Shown here piece after piece: positions 24,423-37,261 of a stretch of DNA of 64,000 nucleotides. Both the position numbers and the translations under genes were made by a program. The stretch spans positions 59,673,063 to 59,737,062 of the forward strand of contig OX328097.1 in assembly GCA_946811185.2 (NCBI GenBank), written 5' to 3'. The stretch comes from Hippopus hippopus (lineage: Eukaryota > Mollusca > Bivalvia > Cardiida > Cardiidae). Below the pieces are notes generated by a model. The model made no database searches, was not told the origin of the DNA, and saw only the letters and a list, made by a program, of their open reading frames with translations. Position 1 is the stretch's first letter, and every line of letters begins with the position of its first letter.

Positions 24423-25557
24423 CAGGGTTCCCGCTGGGCTTCGCATTTGGTGCCATTTGCGATAGCTTTTTAAATGTGGCGCCAAAAAATGCCGATTGGC
24501 GAAAATGACTGGCGCCGATATTTTTCATATCGGGATGCCGAACATTTTAAAACTGGCCCCCTTACTGCAATGCATGGATGCAAGACCGCCAATCCATCGA
24601 TTAAAGTGAAATAAATCAGCTGGAACAAACAACGGCATCGAAGTAATCAAAATTACTTCACAAATCGATGTCATTTACACCTGTCTATCCGAATATACAT
24701 ACACTTTCGATAACATAAACATCTGGCTAGAAAAAAATTGTAAATTTATTTTGGAAAACTGTCTGAAAGTGAAAGTATCGAAGACCAGTGGCCTATATCA
24801 ATCGTGAATGTTACTAAATGTCCAAATGAATCATGATCGCAGGTAAAATACAGCGGGTTTCCAAAACGGCGACGATGTCGCCGTCGGCGTTGACTAAAAC
24901 CCGGACCGTAATGTTATCGTCGTCCTCGGCATTTTCTATGTCGTTCTTCCTCCGTTAATCGCCCACCTTTTTGGAAAACTTGTTTGGTTTTTTTAATATT
25001 TCAACTTTTTTATACTGTTACAGATTAAAAAAAAAGACCCTACAGAAGCAATTTCTTTCTAAGGGAGAACTTTCTTCTTTTTTTTTTTAACATTTTTTTT
25101 TTTTACAAATTGACTGTTGTTTTTTTGTACAATTTAAACTTCTCTATGTTTCAAAAAGTCTTTCTTTAAAACTTTGTTACAAAAGTAGAAATTGCTCTCA
25201 ATGACCTATTTCTGCTTTGTCACAGTGGTTTTACAAACATTAAAGATAGGTCTACTTAAACTTAATAGATATTGTTTCTTCCATTGTTCACAAACATAAT
25301 TTTTTTACTATATTCATGTAAAAGACATAGATATGAGTTATGAAATCTGATGAAAACAAATGTTTTCTTGTTTGTTTTTTTTTATTGACACAACCATGCA
25401 ATGAAAATTTATAGACCAATTCTTGATTATGCCTGACCCCCGGTACTTTCATTTTAAAATTGGCACCAACTGGCTCTAATTATTTCAATTTGGCGCAAAC
25501 TTTTCTCATTTGGCGAAAGTGATGGCGCAAGAAAAAAAGAAGCCAGAGGGAACCCTG
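24423..25557. mobile_element. 1.1-kb TIR element with 6-bp target duplication CTTTTA
   Basis: The left end CAGGGTTCCCGCTGGGCTTC and right end GAAGCCAGAGGGAACCCTG are inverted repeats. CTTTTA directly flanks both (24417-24422 and 25558-25563). No transposase frame is inside, so it is non-autonomous. The interior is unusually CG-rich near 24865-24960 (GTCGCCGTCGGCG-like) and T-rich near 25010-25140, with several GGCGAAA/TTTGGCG motifs. CAGGG termini recall hAT, but hAT makes 8-bp duplications, so the superfamily is open. Confidence 0.8.
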
Positions 25558-25694
25558 CTTTTATATTGATGACAGAACCAATATTTTGCAATGTTCAGCC
25601 TCATGTCTATCTGAAAACTCCTTTGTCCTTTTCTATGTGGTAGAACAGACAATGACAATTATAAGTATGAAAAAGGCTCAGGTTATAGACTTGT

Positions 25695-25985
25695 ATTAAT
25701 GGATTGGTTGGTGTCTAATGCCATTTTCAACATTATTTCAGTAAATCACAGTGACCAAAGTCCCTATCCATACTGTCCTTGATTGCTATAATACAAGGAC
25801 TTTAAACCATATTCTTTCCCCAGCCACTGGCATCTTTCCTACATAACTATTTTCCTACGATCACCAGTGAGAGAGGAGACTATCAATCATTCTTCAAGAA
25901 GGAAATTGGCTGAGCTGTGGATTCAAACCTTCAATCCCATAACTTCAAGTCTTGAAAGTAACCCACTGAGTTACGGGCTGGGCCC
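25695..25985 (-). mobile_element. tRNA-derived SINE (minus), decayed copy
   Basis: Same family as 11292: minus-strand tRNA-like head near 25905-25985 (GTAACTCAGTGGGTTAC-type box A, AAGGTTTGAATCC box B), body CCAGTGGCTGGGGAAAG and a CCAACCAATCC tail. Confidence 0.65.
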
Positions 25986-25997
25986 AAACGATATATA

Positions 25998-27410
25998 GGA
26001 GGGTTGTTGGAAAACTCCTTGACAAATTTTATAAACCAGCCATTTTTAGCGTCAGGACATGCATTTTCATACAATCATTTCATCCATGAAGATGCTATTT
26101 CACTTTATATTAAGTCTCCAATGAAGTATTGGCTTTATTTTTACTTTGAATTTAAAAAAATGATAAGGAGGTGTCATTTCCTGGTGCAGGCCATTTTCTC
26201 CATTTACATTTTTGTATGAAATCAAATCATGCACAAATATTTTCAGAATCTAACATTTCTGCTTCATATTACATGGACGTTTTCTTCTGAAACTTTGATG
26301 TCATCACAGAAAATTTGAATGTGATCAAGTAAACAATAGACGGTATACAAACAAACAAAAAGGATTAGTAGAAAATAGCAAATTTTAAATGATGATGTCA
26401 GAAGACGGTGCAGCGCAGCGGACAATTATAAGATTTTGTGCCGATCTTGGAATGACACTCTTCCAACTACAGAACAAATTTGGCATACTAAAAATTTTAG
26501 CTTAAAAACATTTCTCGAAAACCGGCTTACAAGTGCCATGGCATTAAAACAAACTTAAGGGCAGGTGAACACTAGAATGAGGAGAAAGCGCAAAATGGTG
26601 GGCCGTTTTCTTTGGATGAAGAGTTGTGTGATTTGGTGAAGAGATGCATTTTCGCAGATCGGAGACTAACAGCCAGAGAGATATCATCTTCAACCGCCAT
26701 TTCAAGGTTTTCTTTCCACAGAATGCTTAAGGACAAACTGAACATGTCATGAATCTGTGTGAGATGGCTTCCACATCTGCTACCTGATGAAAACAAACAG
26801 AAGAAGGTTCACACCTCCCTAGAGTTTCTTGCTAGAGTTGAAGCAGACGACTCTCTGTTGGGTCCTCTTTTTATAGCAGATGAGAGCTGGTTAAACTAAT
26901 TCAAACCCGCAGGAAAGTGACAGTCCACCATACGGAAGACACCTGGAACCCCTCCATCCAAGAGGGCAAACATTTCTACTCGGTTTCACAACTTTGCCTG
27001 CTTTCCACAGTTTAAGTATGATTTACAAAGTCACAAGTTCGATTCAAGCAATCAGCTGATGTCTGCTGTATTTGCATTTAACAAAGGTCTGACAGAAATT
27101 TGGTTTCAGACAGTTTTTGACCAGTCGTGGATTAAATGACTTGGCAAATGCGTTGAATTTCACAGAGAATCCTTTGACAAAGGCTCTTGAACTTAATGTT
27201 GACGTCGTTAATAAGGTTGGACCTGCGCCACAGCGTGGGTACTTGTTGTGGTATTTATGCTATAAATTTCTTATTTGTAAAGATTTTTGTGTGATTTTTT
27301 TATATACATGTTTGGATAATATGCATGGGAAACATATTTGAAAATTGCATTTGTAGCGCTTCATTTTCCTTTGATAATGAAATTGTCACAGAATTTTGGG
27401 ACAACCCTCG
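25998..27410 (+). mobile_element. Mariner-type DNA transposon, degenerate
   Basis: Ends are GGAGGGTTGTTGG on the left and CAACCCTCG on the right, giving a matching GAGGGTTGT inverted repeat. TA flanks both sides (25996-25997 and 27411-27412), the target used by mariner/Tc1 elements. The length of about 1.4 kb is normal for mariner and a broken transposase lies inside. Confidence 0.8.
26391..27270 (+). pseudogene. Mariner transposase pseudogene
   Basis: Translated across several frames, the region shows the mariner order: an N-terminal helix-turn-helix remnant (DRRLTAREIS-like around 26655), a FIADESWL catalytic-Asp motif near 26870, a GTPPSKRAN stretch near 26948, and a C-terminal DQSW-IK with a KCVEFHRE-like tail near 27120-27165. 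Multiple stops and frameshifts break it, so no active enzyme can be made. It lies inside the TIR-bounded element. Confidence 0.75.
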
Positions 27411-27412
27411 TA

Positions 27413-28734
27413 AGACTGTAATGGCCCCCATGCACTAATAAAGCATCATGTGATCAGATGAACAGTTATGTGGTTTTTGATGAAACAGCAAAATGTAACA
27501 TTTGACAAAATCCATTTTCAAACTTTCCTGGTAGAGTTTACTTGCCAGCTGTCAAAGATCAACTTTCCCTCTCATGTATAAAATCCCGGAAGTTTGTTAG
27601 AACAGGGTTTTATGCTATTTTCAACACTCTTTTTGTTCAGATCAATGTGGGAAAGGGTTGAAAACCTGAATTAAAATATTTTAGACATTTCAACCCCTTT
27701 GAAAGCAAAAATACCAGGTCAAGAAAAAGGAAATTTCAGGAGCTGTTGGGGTTAAGGATACATTCTATACTCATTTTAAGCCAGTTTTCAACCCATTTCA
27801 TCTTTATTTTATGAATCTATAAATCATTCTTATATCTTCATGCCAAATGTTGCCCCTGATAGCTATAAGGTGCACAAATTATGATGAATAGAAAATTCAT
27901 TATCATTGTTTGGATGCCTTTCAAGGCAGCGCTGTTGTCATTTTTAGGGTTTTAAAAATGGACTAATCCCTCGAGTTTTTCTATCCCTTACACCATATGT
28001 ACATGTATTGCATATACATATATCTATGTTTACACAGCTGAGTAGGTCTACATACTTTCAAGTTTTAACAAAGTTTCTTCTCTCTAGCTGTAAGGAAGTA
28101 TCTTTAAGTCCTAGCTTATTTAGTCAATGATTTTACTTAGTAAAGGGCAATATTTACCGTGTATGGCCATTCTTCTGATTTCTTAAAAATCCATCGTGTA
28201 TAAACAAAATTTTCTTCAGTAAAGTTGCAACAGCAAGGCAAGACTTAAATGTATAAACCTTAATCCCTCAAAATGTTAAGTTTTTTCATAAAATAATGAT
28301 ACAGTATCAATAATGACCATAACTGCAATATAAGTACATTTCTGAATAAATCTAAAGTCTAAATTGTGCTATGAATTTCTAATTTAACTTTCAATGACTG
28401 CAAAATTCAAAAGTTTATGGTGCTTAAATAAAAAGACTGTTACAGTCAACCATCCCATATAACCAAACATGCAAGAGGACTGAAACATGTTCAAAATCAT
28501 TTCTTGGAACTGGACAAGTTCAAGTGCTCTCAATGCAAGACTTTCCAGGGCTTATCAGTTTTAGGATCAAGTTTCACAGAATGACCCAGAGAATAGAGTT
28601 TCTGGTCAGACTGGTTAAGACTAATTACATGCAATAAATTACACAGTCTTATCAGGGTGCTTGACAAGGTAACTGTTCCACCAGAACCTTGGATTTTCAG
28701 AGAAAGTGGGCTTGTACGTAGGACTGAATATGTG
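27413..28734. other. Host DNA without recognised feature
   Basis: Low-complexity AT-rich DNA with only short open frames. No exon, inverted repeat or tandem array stood out. Confidence 0.4.
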
Positions 28735-28963
28735 TAACTCTTTCAGAAACATCAAACTTTCAGACTTGTCCAAATTGGGAGCATTTTGCAGACAGCAAAT
28801 TTAACATGGCTCAAATGACTGATGTTGTTTTTGAAGGGGTAAAAAACATTGGGGGAAAAGCAGAAAATGCTGGTTACCAGCATTTTCTGCTTTTTTCCTC
28901 AATGTTTTTAGAAGCCTTCTACCTCAAGGTGGTTAAAACTTGGGATTGTTTGGTAAAGGGTTA
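28735..28963 (-). repeat. TTAA MITE copy
   Basis: TAACTCTTTCAGAAACATC to GTTTGGTAAAGGGTTA; the core has GCAGAAAATGCTGG. Confidence 0.85.
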
Positions 28964-29288
28964 TGTTGGAAGCTACCAATGGCTTTGAAAGAGTCTGGTG
29001 CAAGATGCTGGTTACAGAAATTTCAGGAGTGCATGGTTAGGTTACACTGGCCATTATTATGTGACTGAAATAGTAATGACAATGGCATTGAACACTCAAA
29101 CAAACAAGACCAGTCCATAATAAAGCAACTTACTGTTTTGCTGTTCTCCCTCAAGCAATTCCTCCTCCATAGAGTTTTGTTCATAGTGAACAATTTCTCT
29201 TTTGTCAGTATGTTTTCATGTATGCTCATGCATCGTTATTTGTCTATTTTGTTATAGGATGTACTTAGTGTTGTTTGCTCCAGATCTG

Positions 29289-29508
29289 TTTAACTCTTTA
29301 CTACACAACAACACTTAAGACTTGCAAAACTGAAAGCATTTACAGACTATAAAGTAAATGTGGCTCAAAACCTGAAATTTATCTTTGGAAGGATAGAAAA
29401 CAAGTAGGGAAAAACAGATAATACTGCCTACCAGTATGATCTCCTTTCCCCGAAATATTTTCAAACACCTCCTTCAGGGCCCTTAAAACTAAGGATTGTT
29501 TGTTACAG
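29289..29508 (-). repeat. TTAA MITE copy, diverged
   Basis: TTAACTCTTTACTACACAAC to GGATTGTTTGTTACAG. Confidence 0.75.
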
Positions 29509-30129
29509 CAATGAGTAGAGTATAACTTAAATATTTGAATGACAATCAAAAGCAGTCAGTAACACTTGGGCCATATCTCTTAGCATTGTTAGGCAGATCT
29601 CAATAAAGCTATTGTTGAGTATTTAATGAGTGCTTTACCCTATAAGTAAATAGTTGCTGAAAACATTTTGGAAAAAGGGGCTGTTATTTGCTTCAAGCAA
29701 TTGCCTTATGTTTTCTGTATGACACAAAAATTACTTTTTTCTTCCCTCCTAGAATAAAGATTTTTTTTTCATTACTTTTTCTTTTTTGTTTGGAAGAGAA
29801 TTAGCTTGTACAGTATGGGGTGGAAATGCAATTCAGTCTAATAATTTATCTTCCTACTGTTATATGCCAGCCTGTTTTTTTGACTTTGTCATTTCTTGTA
29901 ATGATAGGCCTTTCAGCTGACCAGAAAAGGTCAAAGCAGGTGATACCAAATTTTGAGTTATGATCTTGGGACAACAAATGTCACTACTTTTTGCAATTTT
30001 TGTCATACAAATTTGTCACCGAGCGATTGAAAGACATTGAGAACAAAGCTGAACTTTAAGGTTTGATCAAGATATTTAACACTTATTTAACATACAACAA
30101 CAAACCAGGATAGAGAGATTATTTCTCAA
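29509..30129. other. Host DNA without recognised feature
   Basis: AT-rich with poly-T tracts near 29760; no coding signal or repeat recognised. Confidence 0.4.
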
Positions 30130-30353
30130 TTCTTTGCCACACAACAAATTTTTAGACTTGTCTAAATTGAATGTATTTGATGACAACAAAGTAAATGCCA
30201 ATAAAGTAAAGGATTTTACTTCTGAAAATAGAGAAAGCATTGTGGAAAAAGGAGAAAATGCTGGTTGCCAGCATTTTCTCCTTTTTTCACAATGGTTTCA
30301 AACGGCTTCTTTCTCAGGGTTGTTAAACTCAGGAATGTGTGGTAAGGGGTTAA
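30130..30353 (-). repeat. TTAA MITE copy
   Basis: TTCTTTGCCACACAACAAAT to TGTGTGGTAAGGGGTTAA. Confidence 0.85.
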
Positions 30354-30479
30354 GTAAACCAGGAGTTATTTGCTCTAGCTCATAAAATAATATGAAGGTC
30401 GGCATCATGTTATGATGTAGCTGGTGGAGACCATGACTAGACCTCATGGATGTACAGTCCAATCTTAGATCTACCTAGT

Positions 30480-30708
30480 TTAACCCTTTACAAACAATCG
30501 TTAATTTACACAACCCTGATGAAGAGGCCATTTGAAAACGCTAGGGGAAAAGGAGATAATGCTGATAACCAGGGTTTCCTCCTTTTCCCACAGTGTTTTC
30601 TACCTTGTCAAAGAACATCAGTTCATCCATACCTATTTGAGATTTGTTGCATGCAGATTCTCTCAATTTGTCCAAGTCTAAAAATTTGTTGTTTTGGGTA
30701 AGGGTTAA
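30480..30708 (+). repeat. TTAA MITE copy
   Basis: TTAACCCTTTACAAACAATC to GTTTTGGGTAAGGGTTAA. Confidence 0.85.
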
Positions 30709-31565
30709 CAGATAGTGCACAAGTTAGTGACACAAAGCTACATGTCATAATGGAGAATTCCTGAGTCTAATGGCATTTGGTAAAGCATAATAGGAGAGGA
30801 AATAATTCTTTTTTTTTTAATACCAAAAATCATAATTGGAAATTGAGCAGGAATTGCTCCTTTTCCAATAAGGTTTCAATAAAGTTTCTTTTTTGCAGAC
30901 ACAATAATTGGTATATGTTAATTGGTTGAAGACTGATGCATGCTGTTAGAGTGAACTGTGGTCACGGTGCATGCCCATTGTCAGTGGCAGCCTGCTGCCC
31001 AGTCACGGTCACGTGCTGATGGAAGCTTATGTCTGTTGTAGGATTACATTGGTCAATACTCCCCTTTGTTGTCACAGTGATTGAGTTTGTGTCAAGGCTT
31101 CATTCTTGTTTTGCAGGCTTTAGCTCCTTTGTCACTATTGCCACTCTATAATGATAGAATCAGGGATAATTTAGGGTCCCTGAAGACCCCTTTAGACCTT
31201 CTCTTAGATGGCTGTAAAGATTTGAAAGTGTTTTTATTTGTGTATCATATAAAAATTAATAATAATTTAACAATAACTGTTCAGTTCTAGTTCACTTGAT
31301 GCTTTTTGGTCTGCTTTAATTGGGTTTTCGTTCTAATTTCACTGAAATACAGTTCTTTTGCTTGATGTAAATTTGAGTAAAAAGGAGTAGTTACAGATTA
31401 TTAATAAGAAAAAAAGAATGTTGAAGAGAAAGGCAGGAAAACATACCCACTAATGGAGAAATTGCTAGTCACAAACAGTTTCTCAGCCTGCTCAGATGTC
31501 TCCTGTTAGTCTGTACTTGAGAAACGTTTAAAGAAATTAGTTCAGTCACATCACACATGTTTGCT

Positions 31566-31994
31566 AAACCTTTAGCTAAAGGCCCTATGTTTTAATGAGA
31601 CCGAGGATGAAGGCTTCGTAAAACGTTACTGGAAAAGGAGAAAATATTGGTTAACCAGCATTTTTTTTCTTTTCCCACAGTGTTTTCTACCCTTTCAGAG
31701 ACATATCACCATCTACATTTGTTTTGAATTCAGACAAGTCTGTGCTTTTGTAGTTTTGGTAAGAGTTAATGCTTTACCATGCACTTCTGATTTTAAATGA
31801 CCCTCAGGAAAAACCTTTGAACATTGTGGGGAAAAAGAGAAAATGCTGGTAACCAGCATTTTCTCCTTCTCCCACAATGTTTTTTACCCATCCCAAAAAA
31901 ACATTTTAATTTTTGAGTCACATTTTCAGTTTTGTTGTCTTCATATGCTATGATTTTGAATTAGTCTAAAATGTCGTCGTTTAGTAAAGGGTTA
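31566..31994 (+). repeat. Two TTAA MITE copies in tandem sharing TTAA
   Basis: The first ends TTTTGGTAAGAGTTAA at 31769; the second starts in the same TTAA with TGCTTTACCATGCAC and ends TTTAGTAAAGGGTTA. Confidence 0.82.
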
Positions 31995-32613
31995 CCGGTA
32001 ATTGGAGTGTCCAAGGTGCACATCTGAGCTCTTCGGAGCAAAGGGCAGTGTACCCTACAATCAGCTTTGACTGTATCAGTTATTAATTTAATAGAATTTG
32101 TTAGTTTTGCAAAATTGCTGTTGATTACAAGGCTGAAATGTCACAGTCTATTTATAATGCAAATCAGAAGAGGAATTACAGAATTTGCAGCAATTCTGAT
32201 CTTGAGGACTTGCTTGCAAGAATATAATATACAGATTATGATGAAGCTTTCATTTTTTCTGGGCTTGCAATTTGTTGATTTTTCATGCTTTTGTTGCATG
32301 AATAACTCTTATGTTGCCAAAAAGATAAAATTGTCATCTTTCAGAGCATCTCCTACTTTTCCCAAAATTGTTTTGAAAAGGCCTTCTCTGTGAGGTTTGT
32401 AACAGCAGATGGTATTGTTTTGTAAACATTTCAATCCTTTACCAAACAGTTCTGTAGGACTCTGGAAAAGAAAGCTTTTTAAAACTGAAAAATAAAATTT
32501 ACTTTACCTAATGCCAAAGAAGCATACTTCTCAAAATTGTAATTAACACAGATATACGCGCTAAATGACCAAAGCTGTCGATGCGCAATAAAACAACATT
32601 CATTCATGCAAAA

Positions 32614-32849
32614 TTGTAATCATTGCAGGTGACAAATGCAGCTCAAATGATGTGAGTTTTTTAAGTGAAAGGGTAGAAAACATTGTGGAAAAAGGAGAGA
32701 ATACTGATTACCAGCATTTTCTCCTATTCCCACCATGTTTTCTTCCCTTTGAAACACAAGCACTGCTATTTGAGCCACATTTTAATTGAAGTCTGCAAAT
32801 GCTTTGAATTTAGAAAAGTCCTGAGTTTTGTCATTAGGTAAAGAGTTAA
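32614..32849. repeat. TTAA MITE copy, chimeric (two identical outer arms)
   Basis: GCAGGTGACAAATGCAGCTC on the left and AGTCTGCAAATGCTTTG on the right are the same arm in opposite directions. Confidence 0.7.
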
Positions 32850-32979
32850 GTGATCTTAGACATGCTAGTGGAAAGGCAGATAATCATCCAAATGTAGAAA
32901 ATAACAGATGCTGTCCACTGTCTTGGCTATGATTTATTCAGCCATGACCATAATTCTGGCTCCAGTTGAAGATGGAAGA

Positions 32980-33221
32980 TTAAACCCTTTTTCTGCGCTA
33001 TTCTTAGTTTTAACAATGCTGAGGAAGAAGACTTTGGAAAACATCGTGAAAAAAGGAGAAAATGCTGGTAACCACCATTTTCTCCTTTTCCAACAATGTT
33101 TTGTACACTTTCAAAGAGAAAATTTATCATTTGTGCCACATGTAATTTGTCATCTGCAAATGCTTTCAATTTGGACAATTTTTGGACAAGTCTAAAATTT
33201 TGTTCTTTGGTAAAGAGCTAA
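32980..33221 (+). repeat. TTAA MITE copy
   Basis: TTAAACCCTTTTTCTGCGC to CTTTGGTAAAGAGCTAA, with TTTGGACAA duplicated inside the right arm. Confidence 0.83.
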
Positions 33222-33228
33222 GTTGTAA

Positions 33229-33418
33229 GCTCTTTACCAGCTGACAGAAACGTGAAGCTGCAGTCCAGTTGGAAGGCATTAAAATTTTGCAGATGACAAA
33301 ATTTAATGTGACATTGAAATTTGTCATGGAAATGGTAGAAAATATTGTGGGCAAAGGAGCAAATGCTGGTTGCCAGCATTTTTTGTCTGTTCCTGCTATG
33401 TCTTCAAAAGGCTGCTAA
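33229..33418 (-). repeat. TTAA MITE copy, right end lost
   Basis: CTCTTTACCAGCTGACAG to CAAAAGGCTGCTAAAT. Confidence 0.7.
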
Positions 33419-33655
33419 ATAAATGATAAGGTCATTTTTTATTACAGAAATGTTACAAGGTCAAGTCTTTTCTGCTAGAATAATGTCAGATAATAACTGA
33501 ATGTACAGATTCAGTATGCTGCCGCAATATTACTGTTGAAAACCACAATAAAAACCATGTAATTAAAGATCTAGTACCAGACCAAGTTTTATGTGCTTTA
33601 GTATCCTCAGAAGCACAATTTGCTGTTCAGCAAATTTCTTTCAGGAATGGATAGG

Positions 33656-33853
33656 TTAACCCTTTACCAAACAACAAAATTTTAGCCATGTCCACTTAAA
33701 AGCATTTGAAGATGACAATTTCATTGTGGCTCAAATAGTGCAATTTTTCTTTGATAGGGTAGAAAACATTGTGGTTTCCAGTATTTTCTCCTTTTCCCAC
33801 AATGTTTTCAAAAGGCTTCTTTCCCAGAGTTGTTAAAAGTCGGCATTGTGTGC
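33656..33853 (-). repeat. TTAA MITE copy, half of core deleted
   Basis: TTAACCCTTTACCAAACAAC; the core left arm jumps from ACATTGTGG to TTTCCAG; the end GGCATTGTGTG lacks the terminus. Confidence 0.78.
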
Positions 33854-34769
33854 CCTAGATTTACCCATAGTGCACAAACATCTAACTTTACATAGTACCA
33901 TATTTTGCAGCATTTGGACAAGTGGTTCATATTCTAGAAAAGCCTGCAATGGCTATCTTTCAAACAGGGTTTTACAAAAGTCATCGTGGCATGAAATATT
34001 CCTCTTAGCATCGATTTTTCCTGTGCTGGTAAGCAACTACTAGTTTTGCTTTAGCCCGGACAAAATTCTTGACTTCCTGTATGTCTGTACAAAGCATGAA
34101 AACAGATTTTCAGATCAATTTCCAATACTTAGCTTTCTGATAGTTTGAGACAAAATACAGAAGATAGAGAATGCAAACCACTGAAAAAATTAATCTCATT
34201 CTGTATTTCCAGACTAATGGTCTGATTGGCCAAAATGAGATCTCTCCATCAATAAGAAAGAAAGTCTTGGAAATATACTATTATATGCTGAAATAAGTAT
34301 TTAAATTGTTAGTAAATATAAGCCCAGGTGTTAAATTGAATAAAATTTTTGTGGGTGGCTTCTTTTGTGCTCTCTTTCATCACTGTTTGTTCAAGCAGAG
34401 AAGTCTGTATGAAACCTGATTCAAATCAAAACAGACCAAACATGGCTTTGGGGCTTGGTGAAAATTTAATACTTTTATTCTTTCATTTCTGTACCATGCA
34501 TTCATTGTCAATCCTCATGCTGAAGGCTGAACACCCAAGAAAACAATGAGGAAAAAGTTTGATCTGTTTATTTTTGATATTGGATGCTCCTGTCATTGAC
34601 CTTTTGAGTAGAACTGTAAAATCAGATAAGTACCCACAAATAGATCTATTTGAACTTTGAAAAGTTTCAGGAAGCTGTATCCTGGCCAAAAGGAAGGGTC
34701 GATCAATGGAATTCAATTATTTTCTGTCAAAAGTTGTCAGCGTATGTTTAGTGGGGTTGTTGATCTAGT
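33854..34769. other. Host DNA, mostly unique
   Basis: Apart from the weak exon candidate at 33911 nothing was identified. A modest palindrome occurs at about 34205-34275 (CTGTATTTCCAGACTAATGG...). Confidence 0.4.
33911..34030 (+). CDS. Weak candidate exon
   Basis: ATATTTTGCAG ends at 33910. One frame beyond it reads FGQVVHILEKPAMAIFQTGF and on to a stop near 34009; another stays open to a GTAAGC donor near 34030. There is no repeat signature inside. Its phase would fit the alternative frame of the exon at 15876, not the preferred one. Without a protein match this is only a candidate. Confidence 0.2.
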
Positions 34770-34973
34770 TTAACCCTTTACCAACCAATTTTGTGTTTTA
34801 ACAATCCCAGGGAAGAGGGCCTGTGAAAACATTGTGGGAAAAAAAGAAAATGTTGATAACCAGCATTTCCATATTTTCACACAATGTTCTCTATGCTTTC
34901 AAAGACAAATCTTACAATTTAGACCACATTTAATTTGTTGTCTGCAAATTTTTGTCATTTGGTAAAGAGTTAA
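34770..34973 (+). repeat. TTAA MITE copy
   Basis: TTAACCCTTTACCAACCAAT to ATTTGGTAAAGAGTTAA; the right arm lacks about 20 bp after GTCTGCAAAT. Confidence 0.83.
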
Positions 34974-35341
34974 GCACTGAACTGATTTATTTACAATTTT
35001 CAAAAATTTGATATTCAGGACAGGTTTGTTTTGCGGTTCCTTGAACAATATGCTTTGTTCTGACTCTTGCAGCCAACCATTGTATGGGACTGGTGTGGGT
35101 TTCAGTGAAATAGCTCAATATGTACACAAGCTTTATGTGTGGTGGGCACCCATTATGTAACTAAGCAAATTGGATTTTAAAGACTTTTTATTTAAGATAT
35201 CAAAATGCCTGTGGTTTATAGGTTAACTCTGTACCAATTGACAAAATTTCAGACTTGTCCAAATTGAGAGCACATTGTAGACAACAGTTTAATGTAACTG
35301 AAATTACTACTTCACTTTGTACAGTGCCCCCAAAAAAAGCT

Positions 35342-35567
35342 TTACCTTTTACTACACATTCCTAAGTTTTAACAACCCTGATGGAATACTTTGGAAAATA
35401 TTGTGGGAAAAGGAGAAAATGCTGGTTACCAGCTTTTTCTCCTTTTTCCCACAATGTTTTCTACCCTTTCAAAGACAAGCCACCGATTTGTTTCCGCGTT
35501 GAATTTGTTGTATGTAAATTCTTTGGATTTGAACCAGTCTAAAATTTTATCATTTGGTTAAGATTGA
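35342..35567 (+). repeat. TTAA MITE copy
   Basis: CCTTTTACTACACATTCC to CATTTGGTTAAGATTGA; a left-arm fragment of another copy is at 35223-35305. Confidence 0.8.
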
Positions 35568-35740
35568 CACAAAATATTGACATTTTTTTTTTTTTAATAG
35601 GGTAAGAGTTATGGCAAGAATGATTACCTCCCTTTAATGAATGTAAATAATATAGGATAGGCAAAGTGCAGGTGTATCACCTGAGACTGACAGTTTTTTT
35701 TTAGTTTGTTTGATGCCTTGGCCTGTCTGTCTGTCTGCAT

Positions 35741-35950
35741 TAACCATTAACCACACAATCCCAAGTTTTAATGACTCAAAGGAAGCAGCCTTTTGAAAAC
35801 ACTGTGGGATTAGGAGAAAATGCTGTTAACCAGCATTTTTTCCTTTTCTGATAAAGTTTTCTCCTTGTCCAAGACCGTCTGTTCATTTGTATCACATTTG
35901 GATGTGTCATTTTTAGATGCTGTTAAAAGAAAGGAGTCCAAGATTTGTTG
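35741..35950 (+). repeat. TTAA MITE copy, diverged
   Basis: TTAACCACACAATCCCAAG to AAGATTTGTTGTTTGG. Confidence 0.7.
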
Positions 35951-36091
35951 TTTGGTGTGATCTAGCTAAACACCTTTGCCATATTTGTCTGGCATGTTCC
36001 ATTTGTGCTTTGTTAAATTGCAACTTGCTGGCTGTCAAACACTGCAAATATGACTTGTAGCATGTAAATAGCAACATAATATGATTTTGTT

Positions 36092-36152
36092 GACAGTGTA
36101 GATGAAGATCAGACTGCACTAATGTGCAGTCTGATCTTCATCCACACTGTCC
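36092..36152. repeat. Short palindrome repeat (AGATCAGACTGCACA family)
   Basis: GACAGTGTAGATGAAGATCA and its complement meet at CACTAATGTG; the cleanest copy of this family here. Confidence 0.85.
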
Positions 36153-36237
36153 AAAATTTAGAGACACAATTTGTAGTCAAAACTGCTAAAGAATTATTAT
36201 AAGTGGCTTTTGTGCACTGACTAAAACTCTTTTATTT

Positions 36238-36896
36238 CCTACCCTTTACAGAATGATTCAATGCTTTTATGACCCTGTGGAAGAAGGCTTTTGAAAAGGT
36301 TGTAGGAAAGAGAGAAAGTACTGCAATCCAGCATTTTCTCCTTTTCCCCACAATATTTCCTATTCTTTCATAGACAATCCAATCCTGTAAGCCACACCTA
36401 CAAATAATTTATGTATCTGAGTCTTTTGTCATCAGTAAACAGTAAAGCTGACAAGAAATGGCAAACAAACCCATTGCCAAATGCTACCTAGTTTTTATGA
36501 CCTTGATGAAGAAGGCTTATGAAGACATTGTGGATAAAGGAAAAAATGCTGGTGACCAGTATTTTTCTTAATGTTTTTTACCTATTCAAACATAAGTCCC
36601 GCAGTTTAAATCATGTTTAATTTGTCGTTTGCGAATACTTCGATCCAGTATGGACCAGTCTAAATTTTTTTTTCTTCTAGAGGTTTAACCCTTTCGAAAA
36701 CAACAAATCATAGGCTCTTCCAAAATGAAAGCATCTGCAGGCAACAAATGGGAAACTGGCATAAATGAACTAAATTTCTTTGACAGGGTAAAAAGCATTG
36801 TATGAAAAGGAGGTATTTCCTCATTTTCTTACAGTGCTTTCAAAAAGGCTTCTTCATGAAGAACATTAAAACAGGACTGTTAAGAAAAGGGTGAAC
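36238..36896. repeat. Cluster of three TTAA MITE copies
   Basis: Copies at about 36238-36453 (+), 36464-36688 (+) and 36685-36896 (-); the last starts TTAACCCTTTCGAAAACAAC. Confidence 0.75.
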
Positions 36897-37261
36897 TGAA
36901 AACAGAAGTGAGCAGACACTGAGAACAATAACAGATGTTAATTTAAAACACCAAATAATTTAATGAATTTTTTTCACCACACTGTGAATGCCCATCCATC
37001 ATCCATTTACCACCGGAATTAATTACCCCTTTTCCTTCATATAAACATAATTAAGCACACCTGTAGCAGACATTTGTTTGATACATTATGACAATTGGAC
37101 AACATTACAAGGGTTCGCTTTTGTAATTTTCATGCCATCAAAGTGTTAGTTGTATCATTTTTGCTGGCATAAGTAACAATAATAATTGTTATTCAATTTT
37201 ATATAATTAGGTTTGAATACCTTTCCACTCATCCAAAATCAAAGCATTTGCACTCAAGTAA

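Noticed and set aside
26572..26796. 74-codon minus-strand frame in the mariner.
   Set aside because: It is antisense to the transposase pseudogene and has no support of its own.
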